From the NCBI RefSeq assembly GCF_040801915.1, contig NZ_JBFMIA010000002.1:1-64000 (forward strand): a DNA stretch of 64,000 nucleotides, read 5' to 3'. Shown here piece after piece: positions 50,744-59,485 of the stretch (the stretch's first letter is position 1; every line of letters starts with the position of its first letter). A program made the translations under genes and the position numbers. The notes beneath the pieces were generated by a model that made no database searches, had not been told where the DNA came from, and saw only the letters and a program-made list of their open reading frames with translations. This stretch comes from Jeotgalibacillus marinus (GTDB lineage Bacteria; Bacillota; Bacilli; Bacillales; Jeotgalibacillaceae).

Positions 50744-53570
50744 TCTCAAAATGATCGATGTAACATCACTACCAGACGGTCATTTCTCCTTACAGGTTAG
50801 CAGTAAGGATGGTGAAACACTCGATCCTTTTAAATGGAAGAACCAACTGCTTTTATGGCACAAGGAAAGTTATCACGGAACGCTGCTTAAACAACACGAC
50901 AAAGCCCATGCACACAGCATTGTGCTCGATAGCTGGGCGCTCCTCACATTATTTGCACAACCGAGTTTCCACGGACGAATTGAGTGGAATTTATCTCCTA
51001 ATGCACAGTTTTATTATGATGTGGCTCCACTGCTTTTTGAGTGGATCACAGAAGGTAAATGGCTTGACGAATGGCACCACCAGGACACACAACAAGATAA
51101 GCGTTTTTCGATGACGTTAAGCGAGGACTTTTGGGCAGAGTGGGCAGATATCGCGCATGAGGACGCTGAGCCACTCGCAAGCGAATCAAAAGAGCATGTT
51201 AACGAATGGTATCAGCAATCTATTGCATTCTTTTTTGAGCATCACCATCGCAGTCAGGGGCTAGCAGAGAGAATTTTTAATCAAGACCATGCACTCACAG
51301 CTGAAGATTTGGCAACCTATTTTGATGAAGATAAATGGGCTTCTTGGATCCAAGAAAAGGATTTAACACATCCCTACCGTTTTGGCATTCGTTTTGAAGA
51401 GCCTGAATCTGAAGAAGGACTTTGGACCATGCAGCCATTTTTGCGTGATCAACGCCGCGCAGATTGGACGTATGATTTAACTATGTCATTGCCACTCGAG
51501 CGTTCGCTTCCTGATCGCTGGAAAAAGGAAAAACAGGAAATTGAACAAGAGCTAGCTCGCTGGGTTCGTCTGATTCCTTATTTGAAGAGTGAAGACGAGT
51601 GGCAAACGGAAATGACCGAAGAACGCGCATGGTTGTTTTTAACGGAGGGAAGTCAAAAGCTTCTTGCGCTCGATGTGGAGATTTTACTTCCATCATGGTG
51701 GAAATCGATTCAGCAATCAAATGTTTCCCTAAAAGCTGCAGTTAAAGGTGATCGCAGCTACCGTCCTTCCTTTGTTGGACTTGATGCGCTTGTAGATTAC
51801 GATTGGAAGGTATCAATCAATGGAAGCGATATGACCGATGAAGAGTTCAATGATCTAGTTAATGAAAAACGTCGCTTTGTTCAAATTAACGGCGATTGGA
51901 TCGCGCTAGACCCTGCACTTATCGCACGTATTCAACAAGCAATGTCCACTGCAAAAAAACGTGGGATTCGCATGCAAGATTTACTAGAACAAGAGCTCGA
52001 CCAAGCGGAAAATGAAGATGAAGATGCAATGAGTGATGAACAAGATGGCTTACGTATTCAATATGAATTAAATCGATCGATGAAATCCATGATGGATACA
52101 CTTGCGGATGTTGGAAAAATCCCGCTCATCGCTCCTCCATCTCTCTTGAAGGGTACGTTACGTCCGTACCAGCAGCAAGGGTTTAGCTGGATGAATTTTT
52201 TACGTTCAAATCGATTTGGTGCATGCTTAGCAGATGATATGGGTCTTGGTAAAACGATTCAATTGATCAGCTATATGCTTCATATAAAAGAAACTGAAAC
52301 CTTGAAGACACCGTTTTTAATCGTCTGTCCAACGTCTGTTTTAGGCAACTGGCAGCGTGAAATTGAGCGTTTTTCACCAAGTTTATCGCTTTATTTGCAT
52401 TATGGGGCAAATCGTGCAAAAAAAGATTCATTTAATCAAGCGATCCAAAAAGCAGATGTCGTGCTTACTTCATATGGTTTGTGTCATGCCGACCAAGAAG
52501 TGCTTACTTCCATTCAATGGTCAGCTGTCGCGTTAGATGAAGCGCAGAACATTAAGAATCCACATACAAAGCAATCAAGAGCGATTAGACAGCTTCAAGG
52601 GCAACATCATATCGCTTTAACTGGTACACCTATGGAAAATCGACTATCGGAACTTTGGGCTATTTTTGATTTTATCAATCACGGGTATCTTGGTTCCTTG
52701 TCAAACTTCCGTCAACATTATATTGTGCCGATTGAACGAGATAACTCGGAAGCGTTAACGAGAAAGCTCCAAGGTCGAATACGTCCATTTTTACTGAGAC
52801 GAACAAAAAACGATCCAGCTGTCGGTTTGAATTTACCTTCAAAAATCGAGCAAAAAGAATTCTGTCCATTAACGTCAGAGCAAGCTTCGCTGTATGAACA
52901 GCTTGTTAAAGACACCCTTGAGAAAGTGCCAACATTGAGTGGAATTGAACGCAAGGGAATGGTTTTACAAATGCTAAACAAATTAAAACAACTTTGCGAT
53001 CACCCAGCTTTATTTTTAAAAGAGTTAGATCCTGACCACCTCGTCGCTCGCTCTGAAAAAATGTTGAAGCTAATGGATTTAGTGGAACAAATCATGGAAG
53101 CAGACGAAGGAACGATTATTTTCACCCAGTACATTTCGATGGGCAACATGATCAAGAGGGCTCTCGAGAATGAATACGGGGTCACGGTTCCGTTTTTAAA
53201 TGGATCTACACCGAAAAATCGCCGGGATGAAATGGTTGAGCAATTCCAGAGTGGAAAGTTCCCTATTTTCATTTTGTCGTTGAAAGCAGGAGGAACAGGG
53301 TTAACACTTACGGCTGCAAATCATGTCGTTCATTATGATCGTTGGTGGAATCCAGCTGTTGAGAATCAAGCAACAGACCGTGCATATCGAATTGGTCAAA
53401 AGCGTTTTGTACATGTTCATAAATTTATTAGTTCTGGTACAGTTGAAGAAAAAATTGATTTAATGCTCGAGAAAAAACAGACGTTGAATGACGAAATTAT
53501 TAAAGGTGACCAATGGATCACCGAGCTGTCAAATAAAGAGCTTGAGGATTTATTGCTATTGTCAGATTAA
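50730..53570 (+). CDS. ywqA: SNF2-family helicase/translocase YwqA
   Basis: A 946-residue SWI2/SNF2 ATPase. The N-terminal 440 residues carry the bacterial SNF2-associated (SNF2_assoc/DUF3670-like) region. The motor has motif I ADDMGLGKTIQLISYML, motif II as VALDEAQNIKN (DEAQ), motif III LTGTPMENRLSELW, and in the second RecA domain FTQYISMGNMIK, LSLKAGGTGLTLTAANHV and the motif VI stretch QATDRAYRIGQKR. It should translocate on double-stranded DNA and remodel protein-DNA contacts. It overlaps ywqB and is followed by a GC-rich hairpin. Confidence 0.93.
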   Translation: MWMSDLKMIDVTSLPDGHFSLQVSSKDGETLDPFKWKNQLLLWHKESYHGTLLKQHDKAHAHSIVLDSWALLTLFAQPSFHGRIEWNLSPNAQFYYDVAPLLFEWITEGKWLDEWHHQDTQQDKRFSMTLSEDFWAEWADIAHEDAEPLASESKEHVNEWYQQSIAFFFEHHHRSQGLAERIFNQDHALTAEDLATYFDEDKWASWIQEKDLTHPYRFGIRFEEPESEEGLWTMQPFLRDQRRADWTYDLTMSLPLERSLPDRWKKEKQEIEQELARWVRLIPYLKSEDEWQTEMTEERAWLFLTEGSQKLLALDVEILLPSWWKSIQQSNVSLKAAVKGDRSYRPSFVGLDALVDYDWKVSINGSDMTDEEFNDLVNEKRRFVQINGDWIALDPALIARIQQAMSTAKKRGIRMQDLLEQELDQAENEDEDAMSDEQDGLRIQYELNRSMKSMMDTLADVGKIPLIAPPSLLKGTLRPYQQQGFSWMNFLRSNRFGACLADDMGLGKTIQLISYMLHIKETETLKTPFLIVCPTSVLGNWQREIERFSPSLSLYLHYGANRAKKDSFNQAIQKADVVLTSYGLCHADQEVLTSIQWSAVALDEAQNIKNPHTKQSRAIRQLQGQHHIALTGTPMENRLSELWAIFDFINHGYLGSLSNFRQHYIVPIERDNSEALTRKLQGRIRPFLLRRTKNDPAVGLNLPSKIEQKEFCPLTSEQASLYEQLVKDTLEKVPTLSGIERKGMVLQMLNKLKQLCDHPALFLKELDPDHLVARSEKMLKLMDLVEQIMEADEGTIIFTQYISMGNMIKRALENEYGVTVPFLNGSTPKNRRDEMVEQFQSGKFPIFILSLKAGGTGLTLTAANHVVHYDRWWNPAVENQATDRAYRIGQKRFVHVHKFISSGTVEEKIDLMLEKKQTLNDEIIKGDQWITELSNKELEDLLLLSD

Positions 53571-53580
53571 CATACGAAGC

Positions 53581-53612
53581 GCCCCAGTCGATCTAGCAAA
53601 CTGGGGCTTATT
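53581..53612. terminator. Terminator between ywqA and ssbB
   Basis: GCCCCAGT pairs with ACTGGGGC around an 11-nt loop; only a weak T tract (TTATTC) follows. It lies between convergent genes. Confidence 0.65.
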
Positions 53613-53685
53613 CATTGCGGAGAAGGTACAGCGAAGTTACCACTATATTTCGAAGTTTTGTTAGAGGAATGATTTTAGAACATTA

Positions 53686-54084
53686 TTATCGAATGGTTTC
53701 TACATGGAGATGTTCTTCTTTCGCGGGTAATTCGACAGAATTTTTGACTGGTGTAAATGCGAGGCGTTTGGGTTCAAGAAAGCGGACGGATTCAGCTACA
53801 ACTTCAGTCATAAAATGCCGATTGCCGTCTTCACGATCAAAGTTGCGTGTTTGGAGCCTTCCTGTGATGCCCACGAGTGAACCTTTCGCACAGTACTCAG
53901 ACGTGTTTTCAGCGTTACGATTCCACATGGTACATCGAACGAAATCAGCATCCTTTTCACCGTTTTGATTTTTAAATGGACGAGTGACAGCAACAATAAC
54001 AGATAATACATGCTTTCCATTGCCAATTGCCCGAAGCTCTGGGTCCTTTGTCAACCGACCAACAAGTGTTACTTGGTTAATTAT
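53686..54084 (-). CDS. ssbB: Single-stranded DNA-binding protein SsbB
   Basis: About 132 residues. The OB fold begins INQVTLVGRLTKDPELRAIG and includes TRPFKNQNGEKDADFVRCTM and VGITGRLQTRNF. It lacks the long acidic tail of SsbA, as expected for the competence paralogue SsbB (YwpH), which coats incoming transforming DNA. No ATG or GTG stands at the conserved beginning (M-x-N-Q-V): the codons there are ATA-ATT-AAC-CAA-GTA with AAAGGAGG ideally placed, so initiation at ATA (54084) or ATT (54081) is likely. An upstream ATG at 54117 has no ribosome site and would put the SD inside the reading frame. Expected to be ComK-dependent. Confidence 0.85.
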   Translation of the reverse strand: MINQVTLVGRLTKDPELRAIGNGKHVLSVIVAVTRPFKNQNGEKDADFVRCTMWNRNAENTSEYCAKGSLVGITGRLQTRNFDREDGNRHFMTEVVAESVRFLEPKRLAFTPVKNSVELPAKEEHLHVETIR

Positions 54085-54379
54085 TTCCCCCTCCTTTCGT
54101 AAGGATAAGGTCATCATAGCGCATCTATTTTTTGTTGTAAAACAGTGAAAAAATGCTTTTTGTGTAAAATTTTAAAGAAAAAGAATTTTTTCTCTAAGAG
54201 GTTTATCTCTTTTATCATTTTATTTACATGAAAAAAATATTTAAGCTATCTTATTCAATTTTTTTCTCGACATAGATATAGGGTGGTATGTGCGAATCCC
54301 CTGCGCTTATGGAAATGTGTAGAAACTCGCACGTAATGGTATAATAAGTAAACATAAAATAAACAGGAAGGAGGGCTTG

Positions 54380-54811
54380 ATGATGAAGACATTTAAACTG
54401 ATTAAACTACAAATCGTTGAAAGCGATAATACACGTAATTTCTCGCTCCTTGATGGACTGATTATCAATAAAGAAGATGACAAACATACGTGGATATTAG
54501 AAGCATTTTTACGTGATGATGACCTGGATTATTTTCAGCGCATCCAACAAAAACGTGAAGACATCGAAGTTCTTGCGGTGATTACAAATGAACGAAATGA
54601 TCCAGCATCCCTATTTGCTCAAGTGCATGAAGTCCGCCAGATTGGCGATAAGGTGAGCGTGTTATTTAAAGGACAACTAAAAAATCAACGTAATGAATAT
54701 GCTGGTCAATTACTTGACCATCTCGTATCCCACACCGATTTAACTGGTAACGCTCTTATAGATACTTTTCGCGAGCAAATGAAGAAGCGACCGAGGCTAA
54801 ATAAAAGTTAA
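54380..54811 (+). CDS. ywpF: YwpF-like protein
   Basis: A 143-residue protein of the YwpF family, known from the same place (next to ssbB) in B. subtilis but without an established function. It starts KTFKLIKLQIVESD and has a charged helical middle (DDLDYFQRIQQKREDIEVL) and a basic end. AAGGAGGG precedes tandem ATGs at 54380 and 54383. A TATAAT at 54340-54345 may be its -10 box. It is divergent from ssbB. Confidence 0.8.
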   Translation: MMKTFKLIKLQIVESDNTRNFSLLDGLIINKEDDKHTWILEAFLRDDDLDYFQRIQQKREDIEVLAVITNERNDPASLFAQVHEVRQIGDKVSVLFKGQLKNQRNEYAGQLLDHLVSHTDLTGNALIDTFREQMKKRPRLNKS

Positions 54812-54956
54812 GACATTTTATCTTTTAGAAATTGTAAGGGGATGTATGAAAACGCAGAACCTAAAATATGAATTTGACCGAAGCAATTCTGCGGATTTCC
54901 ATGTATAACCTGCAGACCCTCTGGATCTTATAGGTGATTAAACTACTGTCATATAT

Positions 54957-54982
54957 GTAAAAAGGGGATCTCTCCCCCTTTC
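54957..54982 (-). terminator. Terminator of the small lipoprotein gene
   Basis: AAAGGGG pairs with CCCCTTT leftward, followed by further T. Confidence 0.75.
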
Positions 54983-55006
54983 AAAACTTAACTAAGTCGT
55001 TACTGA

Positions 55007-55285
55007 TTACTCACCCATATTGTTTCTGTCTTTACGTTCACGCTTGTTTTCATCATTAAAAGGGTCTTCTTCATTATTTAATTTTTTATCACGCATTAGA
55101 TCTTCTTCTTCATTTTTTCTGTCGTTCATATTATTGTTAATGGTATTTTCACGATCAACCGCTTTTTCAATATCACGGTTTGGTTCATTCATTAACGATT
55201 CGTTTGCCTCGTCATTCATGTTACATCCAACCATTAAAGCGGCTGCCACCATGGTACCTGCTGTAACCTTAAGCACTTTATTCAT
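55007..55285 (-). CDS. Small charged lipoprotein
   Basis: A 92-residue secreted protein. The signal peptide (VLKVTAGTMVAAALMVGC) ends in a lipobox MVGC with Cys about residue 21. The mature part is very rich in Asn, Glu, Asp, Lys and Arg (for example RKNEEEDLMRDKKLNNEEDP) and probably unstructured. I do not recognise a family; spore coat or envelope-associated lipoproteins of this size are common in Bacillus. GAAGGG lies ahead of the ATG, and a terminator follows. Confidence 0.75.
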   Translation of the reverse strand: MNKVLKVTAGTMVAAALMVGCNMNDEANESLMNEPNRDIEKAVDRENTINNNMNDRKNEEEDLMRDKKLNNEEDPFNDENKRERKDRNNMGE

Positions 55286-55401
55286 TCAAGCCTTCTCCCC
55301 CTTCGAAATTAAATGACCTTTAATGGTCTTTCGTAGTTTCTCCATGGGAAGATGATTTATGTATTTAAAAGCGGAGGGCTCAATAAATGTAGGGAAACAG
55401 C

Positions 55402-55455
55402 GAGGGAGGTGTTCTTTACCACCGCAGCTGGATCACTTACGACCTGAGAACCTGC
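55402..55455 (+). repeat. Diverged copy of the ~110-bp dispersed repeat
   Basis: The stretch around GTTCTTTACCACCGCAG and ACTTACGACCTGAG matches the core of the repeat at 59857-59979 with several changes. It lies in the lipoprotein-fabZ gap. Confidence 0.6.
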
Positions 55456-55504
55456 TTGGGATGAAGCTACCTTCATTTATTTTATCCCCATATTTGGACA
55501 TAAT

Positions 55505-55548
55505 AAAAACGAAAGCTAGGAACAATCACCTCATTCCTACTTTCGTTT
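55505..55548 (-). terminator. Terminator of fabZ and its operon
   Basis: Leftward, AACGAAAG-T-AGGAA pairs with TTCCTA-G-CTTTCGTT and ends in TTTTTATT. Confidence 0.85.
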
Positions 55549-55557
55549 GACATACTT

Positions 55558-55980
55558 TTATTTTAATGCAAACGTGATTTCCGTTTCGCAAGCAATTTCA
55601 CCGTCGATAGTTGCTGTTGCTTTGCCTTTACCGATCGGACCTTTGACACGCACAATTTCTACTTCCAAACGAAGCTGATCACCAGGTTTCACTTGACGCT
55701 TGAATCGGCAATTATTGATTCCAGCGAAAAATGCTAATTTGCCTTTGTACTCTTCTTGTTTAAGTATGGCAACCGCACCTGTTTGAGCAAGTGCTTCCAC
55801 AATTAATACACCAGGCATTACTGGGTAATCTGGAAAATGACCATTGAAAAATTCTTCATTTGCTGTGACATTTTTAATGCCGATTGCGCGTTTGCCCTCA
55901 TCGATCTCAATAATTTTATCAATAAGTAAAAAAGGATAACGATGTGGAATAATTTCTTTAATTTGTTGTGTATCTAACAT
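55558..55980 (-). CDS. fabZ: (3R)-hydroxyacyl-ACP dehydratase FabZ
   Basis: A 140-residue hotdog-fold enzyme of fatty-acid elongation. It removes water from 3-hydroxyacyl-ACP. Motifs: IIPHRYPFLLIDKI, the catalytic His in GHFPDYPVMPGVL, and the catalytic Glu in IVEALAQTGAV. Length is typical. It is the last gene of the flhO-flhP-epuA-fabZ series on the minus strand, 20 nt downstream of the epuA-like gene, as in other Bacillus. Confidence 0.95.
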   Translation of the reverse strand: MLDTQQIKEIIPHRYPFLLIDKIIEIDEGKRAIGIKNVTANEEFFNGHFPDYPVMPGVLIVEALAQTGAVAILKQEEYKGKLAFFAGINNCRFKRQVKPGDQLRLEVEIVRVKGPIGKGKATATIDGEIACETEITFALK

Positions 55981-56000
55981 GAATAATCCCCCTGTTTTCT

Positions 56001-56269
56001 TTATTTAGCATCTTTCATCACAAGGTCTAAAATGTGCGTCCACGTTTCTTTCTTCAAGACATCTTGAGGATCACCGTCTCCAATGACGCCGTACCCGACC
56101 ATTAGCCCAATAATCAAACTTGCTGATATTAGCGCGATGACTAGTGCCAGTCTTATTAGGATGGGAAATCGGCGGATTTGTACCCATTTTGGTGTGCGTT
56201 TTTTTGTTGATCTTGCTCTTGTTCTTCATTCGTCGAAGATTTTTCCTCAAACGATCGTGTTTGTTTCAT
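56001..56269 (-). pseudogene. epuA-like gene interrupted by a -1 frameshift at A-AAA-AAC
   Basis: From ATG 56269 (AAAGGAG nine nt upstream) the frame encodes KQTRSFEEKSSTNEEQEQDQ and stops at 56158. The -1 frame from CGC at 56198 continues as RTPKWVQIRRFPILIRLALV, a membrane helix, then GYGVIGDGDPQDVLKKETW and stops at 56001. This is the EpuA family (labelled DNA-directed RNA polymerase beta subunit in databases), usual between flhP and fabZ. The frames meet exactly at a CAA-AAA-AAC run, a classical -1 slippery heptamer inside seven A. It is either a one-base homopolymer error or mutation, or a true programmed shift or slippage site. Confidence 0.8.
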
Positions 56270-56283
56270 AAATAAAAACTCCT

Positions 56284-57120
56284 TTAACGCATTCCGTTTA
56301 CAAGACCAGCCATTTGGTCTGACATGGAGATTGCTCTTGAGAGAAATTGGTAATTGCGTTGAACTTCTATTAAATCAGTATACGCTGTTGTTAAGTCCAC
56401 GTTTGATTGTTCAAGTGTACCTTGTTCGAGACCGATTTGCTGACGAAGCTCTCCTTCCATTTGAACCATCACTTCGCCAGGAAACACACCAAGCTCTTCT
56501 AAATTATTGGGCATACTGAGGTACCCACTGGCTACGCGTTCCATGAGTTGAGGACGTTGAATGTTCACAACGCCTAAGTCAACCTCTTGCTGTACTCCAT
56601 TAGCTGAAACTTGTAATGTCCCGGTGTTAGTCAATCGAATATTATCAACCGGACCATCAAATACAATAATTTCATCATTTTGATTCAAAAGCGCATTCCC
56701 TTGTCCATCAACAAGCATAACTTCATCATCATTGATTGGTGTAAAATAAAACGCACCAGCTCGAGTGAAGTTTTGTTCTTGATCCCCATTTGCACCTTGT
56801 ATAAGTACTTTAAAGTATTGATTTTCTGCGGTGAATCCAAAATCTAACGAGCGGTCCGTTCCTTGCAAACTACCTTGCTTCCCATTCAACTGGGATTGAG
56901 CTATTTTCGCACCATTTCCCATTCGAATACCGAGCGGTGTTTGACGATCTGCATCGTCGCCTCGTTGGTTTTGAAATTCCTGTGTTAATAAAGATGTGAA
57001 CGTTGCTGTACTTTGTTTATAGCCAATTGTGTCTACATTTGCGATGTTATTTGAAATGATGTCTAATTGTTGTTGCAATTGTCCCAACGTGTTTGTTGCC
57101 GTTACCATATTTCGAGTCAT
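56284..57120 (-). CDS. flhP: Flagellar basal-body rod/hook-basal-body protein FlhP
   Basis: A 278-residue FlgG/FlgF-type axial protein (B. subtilis FlhP about 269). The N-terminal rod motif is LQQQLDIISNNIANVDTIGYKQ, and the C-terminal helix has LEQSNVDLTTAYTDLIEVQRNYQ, both needed for coaxial assembly in the rod. It is exported by the flagellar type III system. It lies 22 nt downstream of flhO. GGGGAA lies near the start. Confidence 0.92.
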   Translation of the reverse strand: MTRNMVTATNTLGQLQQQLDIISNNIANVDTIGYKQSTATFTSLLTQEFQNQRGDDADRQTPLGIRMGNGAKIAQSQLNGKQGSLQGTDRSLDFGFTAENQYFKVLIQGANGDQEQNFTRAGAFYFTPINDDEVMLVDGQGNALLNQNDEIIVFDGPVDNIRLTNTGTLQVSANGVQQEVDLGVVNIQRPQLMERVASGYLSMPNNLEELGVFPGEVMVQMEGELRQQIGLEQGTLEQSNVDLTTAYTDLIEVQRNYQFLSRAISMSDQMAGLVNGMR

Positions 57121-57142
57121 TGTAAGTTCCCCTTAACAAAGA

Positions 57143-57982
57143 TTAGTTCACACGCCCAACTTCATTCACCGTCTTTTCTATGCTGCGATCATAGGCTTGT
57201 AAAACCGTTTGATTCGCTTCATACGCGCGGTAAGCGTTCGTAAGATCCGTCATCGTACGTGCGCTGTCGACGTTAGATTGCTCAAGAAAGCCTTGATTTA
57301 CTCTAAATGCAATGTCCTCTTGTGCATATGCGTTGGGCAATACAACCCCATCTGGTGCTCTTAAAAGGCCATCGCCTTCATTAACAAGCGCTTGCGGGTC
57401 ATCTGAGTAAGCTACACCTACTCGAGCAACATCAGTGCCATCTACTACTATACGACCATCTTCACTAACTTGAAATTGATCACTCTCAAGCTCGATTCGG
57501 TTACCCGCATCATCTAACACATAATAACCGTTTGCTGTTGTTAGGAAGCCCTGTGCATCAAGCGTAAAGTTTCCGTTACGAGTTAGGCGGTTTGTTCCAT
57601 CTGGATTTTCTAACGTAAAGAAGATCATTCCCGGTAAACCTGTTTCTCCATTTAGTGGCATATCGCCTTGGACAAGTGCCATGTCAGTCGTAAACTGAGT
57701 TTCTCTAACGTCACCTTGTGTAAACAGAGGAATGGTTTCTTGCATATATACACCCGTGTTCAAAGCGCCGACGGTTGGCATATTCGCTAGTGTCAGGCCT
57801 TTTTCGGTTGGAATTTTTGATTCGCCAAGACTTGAAAGTAGCATGTCGGGAAAAGCTCTCATTGAAGACTGATCCGCCTTGAAACCAGGTGTATTAACAT
57901 TGGACATATTGTTGGTTAACAGGTCAGTTCTTCGCTGTTGTGCAATCATTCCTGTTGCAGCGGTATAAAATCCTCTAAACAT
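57143..57982 (-). CDS. flhO: Flagellar basal-body rod/hook-basal-body protein FlhO
   Basis: A 279-residue FlgG/FlgF-type axial protein. The start RGFYTAATGMIAQQRRTDLL and NNMSNVNTPGFKAD, with the C-terminal LEQSNVDSARTMTDLTNAYRAYEANQ, are standard. It is the first of the flhO-flhP pair, a distal rod unit of the flagellum, located downstream of mbl as in B. subtilis. AGGTG lies ahead of the ATG. The gap to mbl holds a copy of the dispersed repeat. Confidence 0.92.
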   Translation of the reverse strand: MFRGFYTAATGMIAQQRRTDLLTNNMSNVNTPGFKADQSSMRAFPDMLLSSLGESKIPTEKGLTLANMPTVGALNTGVYMQETIPLFTQGDVRETQFTTDMALVQGDMPLNGETGLPGMIFFTLENPDGTNRLTRNGNFTLDAQGFLTTANGYYVLDDAGNRIELESDQFQVSEDGRIVVDGTDVARVGVAYSDDPQALVNEGDGLLRAPDGVVLPNAYAQEDIAFRVNQGFLEQSNVDSARTMTDLTNAYRAYEANQTVLQAYDRSIEKTVNEVGRVN

Positions 57983-58052
57983 CTAATCACCTCGTTATTC
58001 GATGTTGTATAAATAGTTAGTTTACTTTGTGAAATTTCCAAATGACTCATCA

Positions 58053-58168
58053 CCTAGCTCCAGCGGCTAGCTCCTCGAGTCATAAGTCACTTCCCTGCGG
58101 TGGTAAAGTACGCCCTCCTCAGGAACTGTCTTATGCTTGTCGGAGCTGAACGAGCCGCTTCCGCTTTT
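58053..58168 (-). repeat. Full copy of the ~110-bp hairpin-forming dispersed repeat
   Basis: Inverted relative to the copy at 59857. It pairs AGCTCC (58069-58074) with GGAGCT (58142-58147) and CATAAG (58081-58086) with CTTATG (58130-58135), giving a long stem over a CTTTACCACC-containing loop region. It lies between mbl and flhO. Confidence 0.75.
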
Positions 58169-58266
58169 GTTCTTTTTATTATAAACAAATTTCGCTAAAT
58201 TGTGGATGGATAATTTGGATGGTTTTTCAATTTCAAATAGTTGAAAACCATCTTCCATGTGTCCTA

Positions 58267-59268
58267 TTAACCTAGTTTTCGGTGTGGTATTTTATCAATG
58301 TTTTCAAGTACGACACCTGTACCAATTGCTACGCAGTCCATTGGGTTTTCTGCTACAAAAACTGGAACCTTTAATTCTTCTGCTAAAAGTTGGTCAATAC
58401 CATGAAGAAGTGCTCCCCCGCCTGTTAAAATAACTCCTCGGTCAATAATATCTGATGAAAGCTCAGGTGGCGTTTTTTCTAGTACATTTTTCGCTGCTTG
58501 TACGATAACTGAAATGGATTCGCGTAATGCACCTTCTACTTCACTTGATGTAACTGTGATTGTACGTGGAAGACCGCTTACCATGTCGCGCCCGCGAATT
58601 TCAAGCTCTTCTTGGCGAGAATCTGGGAACACTGTTGCAATTTTTATTTTGATTGCCTCAGCTGTACGTTCACCAATCAATAATTTGTATTCTTTTTTTA
58701 CATAATTCAAAATGTCAGCATCAAACTGATCGCCGGCCATTTTGATTGAAGAAGATGTGACGATGTCGCCCATTGATAAAACCGCTACATCCGTTGTTCC
58801 TCCACCGATATCAACGACCATATTTCCGCTTGGTAGAAAAATATCCATGCCCGCTCCGATCGCAGCAACTTTTGGTTCTTCTTCTAAGAAAATTTTCTTA
58901 CCACCACTTTTTTCAGCTGCTTCACGAATCGCTTTTTGTTCAACACTCGTGATATTAGTTGGACAGCAAATTAAGATACGTGGCTTTGAAAGAACTCCTT
59001 TTACATTTAATTTATTTATAAAATGCTTTAACATTGCTTCTGTTACATCAAAATCTGCGATAACACCGTCTTTTAACGGACGAATCGCAACGATGTTTCC
59101 AGGCGTTCTTCCTACCATACTGTGTGCTTCTTCTCCAACTGCTAAAACGCGATTCGTATTTTTATCAATTGCGACAACAGAAGGTTCATTTAAAACGATT
59201 CCTTTACCTTTTACATGAATCAATAAGTTAGCTGTACCAAGGTCAATTCCAATATCTTTTGCAAACAT
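58267..59268 (-). CDS. mbl: MreB-like cell-shape protein Mbl
   Basis: A 333-residue bacterial actin, identical in length to B. subtilis Mbl. Phosphate-1 motif DIGIDLGTANLLIHV, connect and phosphate-2 motifs VVDIGGGTTDVAVLS, and the adenosine motif GVILTGGGALLHGID are intact. It forms membrane filaments that guide side-wall synthesis. I start at ATG 59268; the frame opens seven codons earlier at GTG, but AAGGGAG lies within that extension, 11 nt before the ATG. It lies between spoIIID and flhO as in other Bacillus. Confidence 0.95.
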   Translation of the reverse strand: MFAKDIGIDLGTANLLIHVKGKGIVLNEPSVVAIDKNTNRVLAVGEEAHSMVGRTPGNIVAIRPLKDGVIADFDVTEAMLKHFINKLNVKGVLSKPRILICCPTNITSVEQKAIREAAEKSGGKKIFLEEEPKVAAIGAGMDIFLPSGNMVVDIGGGTTDVAVLSMGDIVTSSSIKMAGDQFDADILNYVKKEYKLLIGERTAEAIKIKIATVFPDSRQEELEIRGRDMVSGLPRTITVTSSEVEGALRESISVIVQAAKNVLEKTPPELSSDIIDRGVILTGGGALLHGIDQLLAEELKVPVFVAENPMDCVAIGTGVVLENIDKIPHRKLG

Positions 59269-59437
59269 TCTTGTCGTTGCTCCCTTCACTCTTCTCTAGC
59301 TTAATTTATCATTCGTTTTTCCTGATTTAAATGGATTCCGATCAAGTCATTTATGTAATCGATGTATGACCAGATAAGACTCACAGCATTTCGCACGCAA
59401 GCATAGTCCAATAAGTATATATTACCACAACAAAGAC

Positions 59438-59485
59438 AAGAGGTCATGAACCAAACAAACGTTTGATTTATGACCTCTTATCCCT
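59438..59485 (-). terminator. Terminator of spoIIID
   Basis: AAGAGGTCAT pairs with ATGACCTCTT, with an inner AAAC/GTTT stem. It starts within the last codons of spoIIID. Confidence 0.8.

Noticed and set aside
55430..55445. CTGGATCACTTAC resembling the 3' end of 16S rRNA
   Set aside because: Only about ten bases agree and they lie inside a copy of the dispersed repeat; no rRNA sequence surrounds them.
58514..59218. A 158-codon rightward frame opposite mbl
   Set aside because: Antisense shadow of mbl; no start signals and no recognisable family.
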